From: Isoetes taiwanensis
Lineage: Eukaryota; Streptophyta; Lycopodiopsida; Isoetales; Isoetaceae
DNA length: 64,000 nt
Assembly: GCA_021234155.1 (NCBI GenBank)
Contig: JAJEKV010000015.1
Coordinates: forward strand, 4,222,902-4,286,901
Reading direction: 5' to 3'
Positions within the stretch are counted from its first letter, which is position 1. Every line of letters begins with the position of its first letter. Of this stretch, positions 25,000 through 35,746 are shown piece after piece. The position numbers and the translations under genes were made by a program. The notes below the pieces were generated by a model. That model had not been told where the DNA came from, did no database searches, and saw only the letters and a program-made list of their open reading frames with translations.

Positions 25000-27640
25000 G
25001 TTATGTGCAAAGGTATGAGGAGTGATAAAGGAGGGATCCAGGACGTCATCATGTTCATTTATGTAGCATTGCCACCACCTTCTTCATCCTCTTCTTCGTA
25101 ATTACAAGCTTTTTTAAGCAAATTGATAGTCCTCTTGGCGAGGCGATTGTCGATTTCAATTTAAAATCATAGCACAATATAGTCCGTCATTAAGGATCAA
25201 CTCATCCCTATAACCCACCTTCTTGGACTTTCTCCCCTTTCCTTGGCTTCTCATTTCTAACTCATATCTACCTTCAAAAGCATTTTTAAAGGCGTGTTGC
25301 AAGCCAATGAATCTTGAGTTTAGTGACTAAGCCTTCCTCCTTGACGTGTGTCAAGCACTTTTGCTATCGAGAAGGTGGAAGCCTTTGTCATCCTCCTCGG
25401 TTGGAAGAGCAATTAGCATACCCTTGGTAATTTACGTAATATTACCTTGAGGCTCATTCAGCGTCTTGGTCAGGAGGTACATGACTCGATCCTCATCTTC
25501 TTCTACTTGCGGTGCTAATGTAGCATTGCTTGGACACCTTGGTCTTTGGGGTTGATGGAAGGTGTTAGGCCATCCAAATGGTTCTTGCATTTGTCTTAGA
25601 GCTATATTTTTTTCACAACAATTTTCTGTTTAGAAATAAATTACTCCACCACATCCGATCTTCTTCTAAGAAGTACTTAAAGCTCGAGGAAATTCCATTT
25701 TCAATGGCTTTTAAGGATGACTTCACGGGGTACTTTTATTACCTTGGACTCCTTAGGATTTTTTGAGAGGAAGTTGTTACGCACGTTCTATGAAGGAAGT
25801 GTATGCGGAATATATTTAAGGAAGCGTAATCCCTACGGTGGACTCGGTCCTTAGTTGTGGTATACTTCTTCCCTGTAGAAGAAACTCGGCCATCCTTCAA
25901 GTAGAACTTGATGTGATGTTGAAAGGTGAGATCATTCAACTTGTTCCGCGGCTTGTTCTGTCAATGCGAGCGTTGAGAGAAAACAAACTCTCTGAAATCA
26001 GCGATCTCCTTAAGAAGATCGATCCTTGGGGTGGGAGTGTAAGAATCTTCAATAATTCGAATTAGTGTAGGAAAGAGAAAGCCTTCTTCCTTCTAAAAGC
26101 GCCTGAGAAAATCTCTTGAACATTTGGTCAATTTGATCATGAGTGTGGCCTACAAGTAAGAAACCGAGCTTCACTTTTCTAAAGATCCCTAGCTCCACTA
26201 ACATAGCACGGTATGCAAAGAGTGTTTGATTCTTGTTCTCCCTTGTAGTGTTGTCAAGTTGCGGAGTAAAAGCTTGCGGTGGTAATTGCTCTTGCTCGCA
26301 TACGGGACCTTGTTAAGAATTGTAATTGTGAGGTTCGGGTCACCATGCAAGTTTGGATATGTCAAAAATACTTTGCACTTTAGAGTTCCTTTGAAGACCA
26401 TAGCTCCTACAAGGTGGACCTTAACAAAACATTCCTCACGGCACATCTTTAGGAATGTTCAAGAAATGTGGTAGAGTAGTTTTTTTTTTGGTCCATTCCA
26501 TCAATCACAACAGACATATATTGCAGTGGACATTCAAGAGCTTTTTTTCTGTGCTTGGCAAGCTTTCTTCTCTCTGCTGCTTGTTGTTCACGATGTCGGC
26601 AAGGTTACATTGCACAATATATCTGTAGAAGAAATCAGGTCAAAGCATTTTCTTTAAAACAAGTGAGAGATTGGAGAACGTGAGCTTACTTCTTTCGACC
26701 TCTGTCTTTGCAGTTTCTCGTTGACTCTTTAATTCTGCACACCTTGAGCAAACAGACATTCTATGTTTTCCGGGAATTTTCACAAGACCGAATTCACTTT
26801 TCCGATCACGGTGAAGTGTGAGTAAGAGATGTGCTGAGTGCAAGTCTCTTTGTACTCATTGAAAACATCTTTTTGGTGATGTTATCGGTTAAATGATACA
26901 TGTTCTTTGTTAGGTAGCTTCTCACATGTTTCTCTAAAATATTTCTCCATCCATGACATGGCAGTGACAAGGGCATGCATGGTTACAACTCTTCTTGGTC
27001 CACAATGATCATCGATTCTTTGGATTTTTGTCGATCTTTTATGTATTCTAGACATTCGGTGGACCCTAAGCGGTGGACAACCATAAAACATTTACGGCAA
27101 ACTTCTTCACGGTTAATGTAGTGCAAGAAGGTGTTTCTTGATACTGGTCTTACATGATAAGCTAAGTAGGCATTCAGTGCGCCAATGTCATGGGGCTGTA
27201 GTTGTCTCTAAGCGCGTAATTTAGCCCATTAAAATGTTAATGCAACCCAATGAGCAGCATTTAGTTCTCAAGAGTTTCCTCATTTTGTGTTCATCCATAA
27301 GATTTCTTCTTCTTCAGAGGAGCACGCCCTCAAACCAAAATCCACCTTGAATTTCTTGAAGATTGGGTGGAGAACATGTAATCTCTTTGTTCCTCATTGG
27401 GGTTTTCATCTTGATGAAACTTCTACTCTGGGGTGACTTCCTCTATCACGAGTGGTGTGTTTGTAGAGGAAAAGCGGACCCACGTGAAGTTATTCGGAAA
27501 AGGCGGTTAGTACGGTGTTAAATGATGGTGATGGCCCATAAGAGGTTGTGGCATCAATTTGTTCTTGTACCATCTTGAAAAGGAGTTCTTGCAAACATCT
27601 CCTTTAAGCGGACTAGAATTGCGCAAAGCCATGTGTCTAA
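25000..27640 (-). pseudogene. DUF7869-like transposase-type protein, broken
   Basis: Minus-strand reading, N to C: 'AYHVRPVSRNTFLHYINREE' followed by 'VCRKCFMVVHRLGS' (about 27,080-27,180); 'VVTMHALVTAMSWMEKYFRE' followed by 'TCEKLPNKE' (about 26,900-27,000); 'KIPGKHRMSVCSRCAELKSQ' with a CxxC (about 26,720-26,790); 'QLDNTTRENKN' (26,228-26,260); 'FRKVKLGFLLVGHTHDQIDQ' followed by 'MFKRFSQAL' (26,098-26,180); 'LTFQHHIKFYLKDG' (about 25,900); and an acidic tail near 25,050. From memory, this order (CxxC, then LDN...ENKN, then VGHTHxxID) marks a family of large plant and algal proteins annotated DUF7869 that behave like transposases. The Asp of 'LDN' and the His/Asp of 'GHTHDQID' are present here. 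At least four frameshifts or stops make it a pseudogene. It is divergently oriented to the methyltransferase gene that follows. Confidence 0.75.
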
Positions 27641-27699
27641 CCGTTGTGTGAAGAGGAGTGCATCTTTGGAGCATAGTCCTCATTTGTAGTGAAGTCCTG

Positions 27700-27895
27700 G
27701 TGAATACACCTCACTTTGAAGGCGAAGGTGTGATACGGAATTTTCGACTTGGCGTGAAGGCGAAAGTGTATTCAATTACTTTGGCTTACACCCTCGGTCG
27801 AAAGTGTACTCCTTTCGGAGGGGTAAAGCCAAAGTGTATTCCGAATACACCTACGCCTTCCATCAAAGTGTATCTCGAATACACCTTCGCCTTCT
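27700..27895. repeat. Palindromic AAAGTGTATTC motif cluster between divergent genes
   Basis: AAAGTGTATTC or close variants occur at 27,763, 27,801 and 27,831, with inverted partners GAATACACC at 27,843 and 27,868 and a looser one at 27,701. GTGTATTC-C-GAATACAC near 27,834-27,850 is a palindrome. The same motif recurs at 29,836 and three times at 30,209-30,321. Its position between two divergent reading frames suggests shared regulatory or transposase-binding sites. Confidence 0.6.
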
Positions 27896-29816
27896 AGGTT
27901 TGAAAGGTCTTTTCTTGCGCTATTTTTAGGCGTTTTTTAGGCTTTTTAGACTTGTTTAAGCCTATTTTTGTGTCAAGGTTGCACTCTTGTTTTTGCCTTT
28001 TTGACCTGTTTTTGTACTATTTTTGTCTTTTGTTTAAGACATTTTGTATTCTGGAATAGCTTTCTGCCACTGTTTTCACTAAAAAAGTCGTGTTTACACT
28101 TAAATGTGTACAGGCAAGAAAGCGGCAAGAAACATCAGAAGAAGCCCATCAAGATGTCCCAGAAGCCGCACCCACAGAGAAGGGTTGAAGACGATGCTGC
28201 GCCTGCGATTTACGAAAACCCTCAAACGCAGTGGTTCTTTACTAGGGGAACATCTGGAAAGTACAGTACCCTTACCTTCTTGCATGTTTTGTCAGTCTTT
28301 GGGAATAAAAGGTACGATGATCGAGAGAGTTTGTTTGCATGGGCACCATACAAAATACATTAGTGAAATAGCCGGGGAGTTAGGACAACGAGGCAGACTA
28401 TCCTTTGCGACGTCCCAAGGATTTATTCATGTTGATGAAGCCTACTTTAGAATGGTCAAAGTAAACCCGCCGGCACTTTACAAGTATGTGTCTCACTACA
28501 TCAACAAGAAACCGCTCAGTGTGATAATCAATGAGATTCGAAGCACAACAAGCGAAAACTTCGCTTACAGCCCATCAGGGAGCCCATCAGGGAGTCCTTC
28601 AGTGAGCCCAAGAACAAGAAGCAGATGTTCGCCGGTGCGCAAAAAAAAACAAAAGCAGGCCAAGAGCCACCATAGCCGCTAAGGAACCAAAGAAGCGGAA
28701 GGTAAAGCAGCTTGAAGTTGCTGAAATCGACGAGGAACAACCAAAAACGAAGAAGGGAAAGGGCAAGGCTCCTGGGGTGGCCATTAAAGAAAAGAAGGTG
28801 GATAAGACCTCAGAGAGGATGGAACAAATAAATCTTAACAAGTACGTTCAAGGAGTAATATACTTGCCAGTAACTTCCATGAGGTTGCCACCGAAGAATG
28901 AAGCTAGTGGCGCCCCGCCCGGGTTCGAAAAATCTATGCTGATCATTTAAAAATTTAAAGGACGAGGAATAAGGAGCAACCCCAATGCCCATGTTGCTCC
29001 AATTGTTGTTCTTGTTGAGCCGAGAACGCATGAACCCCAAGGACTCACTGACGGAGAAAATCTTGCGACACACTTACATGCACTCGTCCTTGGGGAAACC
29101 CGGTTTCAAAGCAAGGAGACGGTTGTACAAAGAAAAAAATAATCCAAGATATCTCTCGTGCTCTGCGATGTTTCTTCGTGGCACGACGGGGCGAAAAGCC
29201 AAAATCATTGCCAACACGCACAATCTTGAACGAATATAAGTTTGAAAATGAGCTTTGTCGACAAAATCAGGTTCATGCACAGGGGAATATATGATATTCA
29301 AAGAAAAATATGGAGATGATTTGAAGAAACCACAATACTCATTGGAACTAAGGGCGTGTCTTTGTGGAGTCTTTGCCTCAAATCTGACCGACGAGGCTAA
29401 CAAGCGGGGAGTCTCTAATACCACCGACAAGCGGTTCCGGCTAGCCAGCCGAGAGATGGCGAGTAAGTTGTTTTTGTGATACGGAATACCCACGCAGCCC
29501 TCCCAGCGATATCGATTTCTTCTCTCAGATTTGGGACCTCCAAAGCGAAATATTCACCATGTTCGGCGTGGTGATTTGAAAAACAAAGGCAAGGTCTCGA
29601 AAAGAAAAAAGGATCCGGCGTCCCCAAAAAGGAAATGACAATCACATGTGTGGCGAGAAATCACGGGGCTTCTGAGATATGGATATACTAGAAAAGGCTC
29701 TTGCAAAAGGTTGTCGATAAAGAATTTACTCTCGAAGAAATGTCCAAGGAGCTCCACAAGTAAGAATGCCACTTTGGGTTTTTGTTTGGTAGGGAGAAGT
29801 GTAGTTCGAAAAATAC

Positions 29817-30210
29817 TGGCTCACACACGAAAGCCAAAGTGTATTTGAAAACACGCCTGGCGTGAATTCGATTGATTTGAAAACACGCCTGGCGTGAATT
29901 GGTTTGATTTGAAAACACGCCTGGCGTGAATTCAATTTATGAAACCAGGTTGATTTGAAAACACGCCTGGCGTGAATTCAATTGATTTGAAAACACGCAT
30001 GGCGTGAATTGGTTTGATTTGAAAACACGCCTGGCGTGAATTCAATTTATGAAACCAGGCCGCGCGTGAATTCAATTGAATTGAAAGCACGACTGGCGTG
30101 AATATTAAAATGCTAACATCCTAATGCAGTTAGTTACCTTTTGTATAGAAATGTCTTCCCCATTTCATTCAAAGTTGCACTAATCTCAGCTGGCTTTCGT
30201 GTGTGAGCCA
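29817..30210. repeat. Tandem array with 13-bp palindrome, flanked by 20-bp inverted repeats
   Basis: CACGCCTGGCGTG (6-base arms around a T) recurs at 29,852, 29,885, 29,917, 29,962, 29,994 (one change), 30,026 and 30,087 (one change), spaced mostly 32-33 bases and organised into a higher-order unit of about 109 bases. The array is bracketed by TGGCTCACACACGAAAGCCA (29,817-29,836) and its exact reverse complement (30,191-30,210). It lies inside a likely intron of the methyltransferase gene. Confidence 0.85.
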
Positions 30211-30334
30211 AAGTGTATTCTGGAATACACTTTGTCTTTCGCGTGAGGGCCAAAGTGTATTCCAGAATACACTTTGGCTCAAAAAACTGTAAGCCAAAGT
30301 GTATTCTGGAACACACTTTGGCTTACAGTTTTTT
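30209..30334. repeat. Three consecutive hairpins sharing AAAGTGTATTC arms
   Basis: Near-perfect palindromes: 30,209-30,234 (12-base arms), 30,249-30,278 (14-base arms, GCCAAAGTGTATTC) and 30,281-30,334 (26-base arms with one mismatch, starting AAAAAACTGTAAGCC). These are seen directly in the sequence. Confidence 0.9.
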
Positions 30335-32219
30335 GAATAGTTCTTTCTTGTTGCTTTCCTTCTTAGTTTTCTTCCTTCTAACGTTTGTGTGGTATTACAG
30401 CCAGAAAAATGTCATCACATGTCAAACCTGCTTAATGGAGCAATTAAATGTTGGCAATTTGGGAAAGGTGCAAAAAAGAGCTTTATCTGTCGCAACCTCG
30501 GACAAAAGGATTGTCAGTATGCCTCAAATTTTTGAAATTTGGGTATGTTGATTTGTTTTTATATTGTTGTTTTATTGTTACTAAGGCGTTCTTTTTGCGA
30601 GCAAAAGAAAAACAAAGAACTTGGGAGGGCTTCATGCACTTGGTCGGGACGGTGCGCGAAAGAAAGGATATTTGTAGCGGACAAAGCGTGTTACGGATTA
30701 CGAGCCCGCCCGATTCTGAAAAGGTTTACAATGTTCGATCAAAATAACCTATTCTCTATTGTACCGCGGTGATTGCACCAAATTGCAGAATCAATAAAGC
30801 CCCAAGATTTTACCTTGGTAGTAGCTGACCTTCCATATGGATTCAAGCTCAAAGGCAGCCGCTTCGACGACCAGCCATTTAAAACTCTCGAGTTTAATGC
30901 TTTTCGTCGGACGGCATAAAGCGATTACCATGGCAAAACATTGGAGGTTGGTGGTATTTCACTCAAGCATGCAATCCGGCCTTGTGGAAGCCTGGTTTAA
31001 AAATCATTTTGGTTCCCCCTCATGGTGGCTATGAAAACATGGTTTGGTAAGCACTTATTCGGAATACATATGTCCTTATATTTGTTTTAAGTTCTTTTCC
31101 TTTTAGTAACACTGCGAGCAATGTTAGGAGTTTCTATTAGAATCACGTTTCCTTTGGTTTGTACTTAAATCCTCTTTTCTTTTTTGTTCTTAAGGTACAA
31201 GACAAATATAAATTACCATGGCGGAGGCCCTAGTAGACATTGAGTAAAAGTCGAATATCTCCACGCCGCTTATTGGAGTTTTGATGGGAAGCGTACAATG
31301 GAACACTTCAACACGCAGTGAACGTGTCGAACTTTTCGAGCGTGTTGGAGTTTCAGCCGGTTTTTTAAGGCTTGCAGGACCCTAGTGCACAAGGAAGAAT
31401 AGTGAATCACCATCGAAGCCCGCGAAGTTGATTAACCATCTTACGGACATGTTCTCACGTCCGGGAGATTGGGTGCTCGGCGCATTTTCCCGCTCGGTAC
31501 AACTATTGCTTGTGCACTTAAGAAGGGCCGTGAATGTGTAGCCATTGATATTGATAAGGAGGTCGGTTTCATTAAAATGAGACTTCTTTGCTTTACCAAC
31601 TCTACCGGGCGAGAATCAAGAGTTGGGGCAAAGTCTAATTCTGATTTTGCTAAGATGACATCATCGAAATCTGACCTCCCTTTACAAGCTCCGTAGATGA
31701 CGAAGCTACTTTTGCAGAGTTGAAAGAAGTAGCTCTTTGCGCCATACAGGAATCAACTAACGACGCGAGAAGCCTAAGTCACCTTAAAAAGCGGTGAGAA
31801 GATACAAACCCACCAAGCGAGAGAAGCGAAGAAAAATGAAGAAGACTACAATTTAGATCTCGGCCGGACCTTTTCTTTGTGGTTAATTATCGATATTTAT
31901 TATTGATTGCCATTACTGATGTAACAAAAAAACAGTAAAGAAATTATTATTGTTATTTTTACTAAATTTGTGTTTTTTTATACATCCACCTACAAATAAT
32001 TTTGTACTCATGTCTCAATTTTGGTATTTTCACGTGCTTCACTACCAAAAGCGAAAGTCGTGTCCAAAAATACCCCAAAACTAGGCCAAAAAAAAAAACC
32101 GATACTCCACGAAACTTTAAACCTCTCTTAAAAAGCCCACTTTTTTAGAATGACATGTTTTTTCTAAAGGAATCTTTCAAATGGGAGTGCTGCAACACTC
32201 CCGTTTAATTTGCAACCTT

Positions 32220-32970
32220 GTTTAAAAAGGAACCTCTCTCCCTTCAAGGTTCTGGCCAGCCTGAATGTCACAGATGAGGTGTTCCTGCAATTCTTAGTGG
32301 GTTCGGCAATCTTTGGTGCTCCAAGAAGATACAATTGTTACGATGGTTAGCTCTCCAAGATGCAATCGGCACCATGTCTCGGTTGAGAAGGAGGAAAATA
32401 GTGGAATCGGATCTACGCCCACTAGGATGTGGGCAATGTGAATAAGTGGAGCACCTGTTCTTCTGTCCTATGGTGGTACACTTTTGGCACTAGGCTTCAC
32501 CCATACTTCACTTGATCCACGATGAGTGGAAGTGGCCACATATCTTATTGGTTTCGGCTAGATCGGACGAGCTTGGTCATCAACATTGCTCTATGGGCGG
32601 ATCCGAAAAAATGTGTATGATGTTGCAATTGGAAAGTTGATTCTCTCTACCACTTTCGAATCACGCAAGTATGCGTCAATATGGAGGTTGCAATGATAGG
32701 GTTGGGGCACCATAGGAAGTATGGCAGAAATTATGATAAGGAGCTAGATAAGATTGGTAGTATACAAGGCTTCAACATGTTTTTCCGTTGCTCTTGGAGC
32801 ACGGAGGAAGTAGCCATTGGCGACTTAAACTTTGGCGGTTAACCCCTAACTCCCTTGGGAGTAGGCAGGTTCCCCTTGTGCTCATGGATGATATCTGAAC
32901 ATAAGGTTCATCTACGTGTTTTTACTTTCTTATTAATATAATATACATACTTACCTCCAAAAAAAAAAAG
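32220..32970 (+). pseudogene. L1-type LINE 3' end with zinc-binding region
   Basis: Reads 'DAIGTMSRLRRRKIVESDLR' then, after a shift, 'CGQCE' and 'VEHLFFCPMVVHFWH' (about 32,360-32,490). This is the RT-associated zinc-finger region (zf-RVT: CxxC...EHLFF-C...W) at the end of plant L1 ORF2. It ends with an AT-rich 3' UTR and poly(A) at 32,957-32,969. Stops and frameshifts make it dead. Confidence 0.7.
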
Positions 32971-34630
32971 GGAAATCTCCTTCAATGGGATAGACAACGA
33001 GGTTATTAATACTAGAATGCTATCAAGAGCCCGCCACATGAAGCAAGTCATAACTCGTTGCATAAGTTGAGAATGCCTCACACTTGCATTTGAGCACTGC
33101 TTTGCATTAACTATCTTCACATACACTGTAAGAAAATGTCAACAAACTAATCAGTCGTTTAATGTGCCAACTAAACCTTTATTGTATAGAACTCCACATG
33201 TGTTCTTTGCATAGGAGGAGATTATATTCATGACCCATATAGGATCGGCTATAAGTGTTGCTGCAACACCTCCATATTTGATGTTCATGTCTATCACATT
33301 CCTTAATATTCTTTGGTTCTAAGATCGGCAAGACCTTTTTGTAGTGTTATACCGTGTTGCCCACAATTGAGGATCTAGGTCAAAAACGTTTCTAACATTC
33401 TCTCGTAAATAGTCTAAGGCGTTGGGTACTCTAAACAACCACTTCGGCCAAACAAGCAATTGTCCTATTCCACTATTTCTTACAACCTCGGGCTGATGGA
33501 CAACGCAAGTCTCTGTAGCTACATATCTGTCAAGAAAAAGAAAAACGTTAACGAAAGCAACCTTTTAAGGTTCAATATCTAAATGGCTAGTTAAACCTAA
33601 TCAAAATGAGTTTTCAAATAGTGATGTCATCTGCAATTATTTGTTCTAGGACGTTGAAACTACTCACCGTGCGAAATGTGGACTGATGCTATCATTACGT
33701 AGTGATGGTATGCAAGCATTTATTATAGCAGTTATTATTTAGAGGTCTTTGCCATACAACAATATGTTTTTTCATGCATTCTGACTCATAGCACATTTCA
33801 AATAGTAGTTCTTGAATGGCATTCGAATCTACCTTCTGCTCTTCTTTACTACTTGCCCATCCTTATCAATATGTTTCATAACTAACTAGGGGTCCAGAAA
33901 TACCCGAAATCCACCATGCCATGGGTCCTCGATGTTATGGTGTCTCATTTTTAGTGTCCTTTTGTCCACCCACATTAGCACTATTTTTTAGTATTATGGC
34001 AAGAGGGAAATTCAAAATTAACGAGAATATCGGGGGGTGGTTGATTCCCCTTTCGAGGGAATTAACCAAGTCTGCGGGATCTCGATGGGGAGTAGCTATG
34101 TTTCTGAATCCGATCCAAGAAAGAAGAAAAGAAAGAAAGGTTCGATGGTTTAGAATCCCATGGGCGGGATTTAGTGCTAAAATAAAATTTAAAAATTCAA
34201 TTACACCCCGTTAATTAGAGCTATTATTTAGGGCTAAAAATGGCGTCATTTATGCCACCCGTAGCGTGCGAGGACCCCATATGATACGATTTACTTCCAA
34301 CAAGAATGCACCATCTGTTAAAGCAGTCAATTGGAATTCAAAACTTCTTAGCATGTAGTCGATTATGTAAGTCTAAAACATTAATATGATTACTCCTTAC
34401 CATATCGCATCCATGGAATTTAGCATCTTGGCGGTGACCCATGTCAAATGCATTAGCGAGGAAAGAGAGGCATTGTGAGGACAAGATACCAAGCATCCAC
34501 GGAATTCCACATTCTAGGGCAAACTAATCTGAGCTTAATGGTTATCCCTTGCCCATTAGGTTAATAATATTATGTAGTGTTCATATTATTTCCTTTCCTC
34601 CCCCTTTTTTTCTCTCCAAACAAAAAGCGC
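32971..34630. other. No recognisable gene
   Basis: The open frame at 33,921-34,214 (97 aa, basic) has no signature. Otherwise AT-rich, with no repeats that I can delimit. Confidence 0.5.
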
Positions 34631-34631
34631 A

Positions 34632-35118
34632 ACTGTTGGTGGTACTGTATAATAATATTACATACAGCTGCATGAACACCTGTAAAAGAAATGCCTTAGT
34701 TATTATGTTAGGCCTACAGGACTGGCTTAAAAGGTAGAAACTTTAGCAGGTAACACGCTCATTTTATGCACACATCGAAGGCTAGAACAACGTCATTCTG
34801 CAAATAAAAATCAAGTGCAAACAAAACCCTTAAGCCTTACCTTGTATCGTTTACCTCAGAGGCAAAATTGTGCAAATGAAATCATCCATTCATCTTACTG
34901 TTGGTGGTATTGAAAAATAATATTACATACAGCTGGATGAACACCTACAAAAGAAATGCCTTAGTTATTGTGATAAGCCTATAGGACTGGCTTAAATAAA
35001 ATATAGAAACTTTAGCAGATAGCATGACCATTTTATGCATAGATCAAAGGCTTGAACAACATCATTCTGCAGACAAAAACCAAGTGCAAACAAAACTCTT
35101 AAGCTCTTTAAAAAGATT
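34632..35118. repeat. Tandem duplication, period about 265 bases
   Basis: 34,632-34,852 and 34,897-35,118 are diverged copies: both start 'actgttggtggta', share 'aatattacatacagctg' and 'aagaaatgccttagttatt', and end 'caagtgcaaacaaaac'. No coding sequence is evident. Confidence 0.8.
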
Positions 35119-35746
35119 GTCGCAAAGGAAGGGACAAACAAGTTGTCCAAGATGGTACACTCCACACAAACGCACACATCACTTACACCATTTTGCAAAT
35201 TTACCAAAACATTAGTATCTACATTCAGCATGGACTTGGCTGATTGCCCAGTTCATCCTTTTTTCCAAAACCCATAATCCACCACCAAATACATAGCCCC
35301 AGCATTGGTTCTTACTTGGAAGCTGTTGAAAAATAAATATGAGAAGGATGGATACAAAGAATGAAGGATGAGAAGGATGCTGTTGGAGGCAGGTAATGAA
35401 GCACAATTTGGCAGCATGCCGGAGTGAATAGAAGTCGGGTGTAGAAGGCCACGACCACGAAGGACGAAGGATATAAGGAATTACCTAGATTTTTAGGATA
35501 TCCATGACCGTTGGATTGGAAAATATGAAATCCAACATCATGCAATTATTTTGGCTTGTGGCATACAGATGGACACTCTAGAATTGCAACAACATTTGGG
35601 TTAGACAACCCTGCTAAAAAATAAAATAAAATAAAATAAATGAAATAAGTGGGTTGTGGTCTTGTAAACCCCACGTTACAAATCCAATCCGACCCAATGC
35701 CTTTCTAACCAATGCTGAGCAGATATGCGCACCAGCTTTGCTGGAT
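35119..35746. other. Upstream region of PDZ-rubredoxin gene
   Basis: It contains an (AAAAT)n microsatellite (35,616-35,645) and AT-rich sequence. No clear TATA box was identified within 100 bases of the start codon. A promoter must lie here if the downstream gene is expressed. Confidence 0.5.

Larger units (their letters stand above)
28090..31860 (+). pseudogene. Bacterial-type beta-class DNA methyltransferase gene, broken
   Basis: N-terminal part (28,150-28,960) is unfamiliar: 'GFIHVDEAYFRMVKVNPPAL' and 'YKYVSHYINKKPLSVIINEI', then a Ser/Pro run, then a Lys-rich, nuclear-signal-like stretch 'KEPKKRKVKQ' (about 28,685). The C-terminal domain is recognisable: 'FTLVVADLPYGFKL' (30,806-30,847) holds motif IV of amino-methyltransferases (D/N-PPY type, here DLPY). 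Later comes 'KPAKLINHLTDMFSRPGDWV' (31,416 on), running in the next frame into 'GTTIACALKKGRECVAIDID' (31,496-31,555), the AdoMet-binding motif I. The order IV then I is that of beta-class N6-adenine/N4-cytosine enzymes (PF01555-like). Frameshifts and stops are frequent, including one inside motif I, so it is dead. A probable intron (GT near 29,759, AG near 30,399) carries the satellite repeats. Confidence 0.7.

Noticed and set aside
28104-28682. 192-residue open frame as an independent protein
   Set aside because: It is the longest open frame in the window but begins out of frame with better upstream sequence and runs into the decayed methyltransferase gene. I treated it as part of that pseudogene.
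29848-30106. CRISPR-like array
   Set aside because: The 'spacers' are near-identical to each other, the repeat is palindromic and part of a 109-base higher-order unit, and the setting is a plant nuclear genome. This is satellite DNA.
24760-32180. Terminal repeats of the putative methyltransferase element
   Set aside because: 'acttttttaaagtgtcattt' near 24,805 and 'acttttttagaatgacatgt' near 32,140 look alike in direct orientation, but the match is short, AT-rich and not inverted. Too weak to set boundaries.
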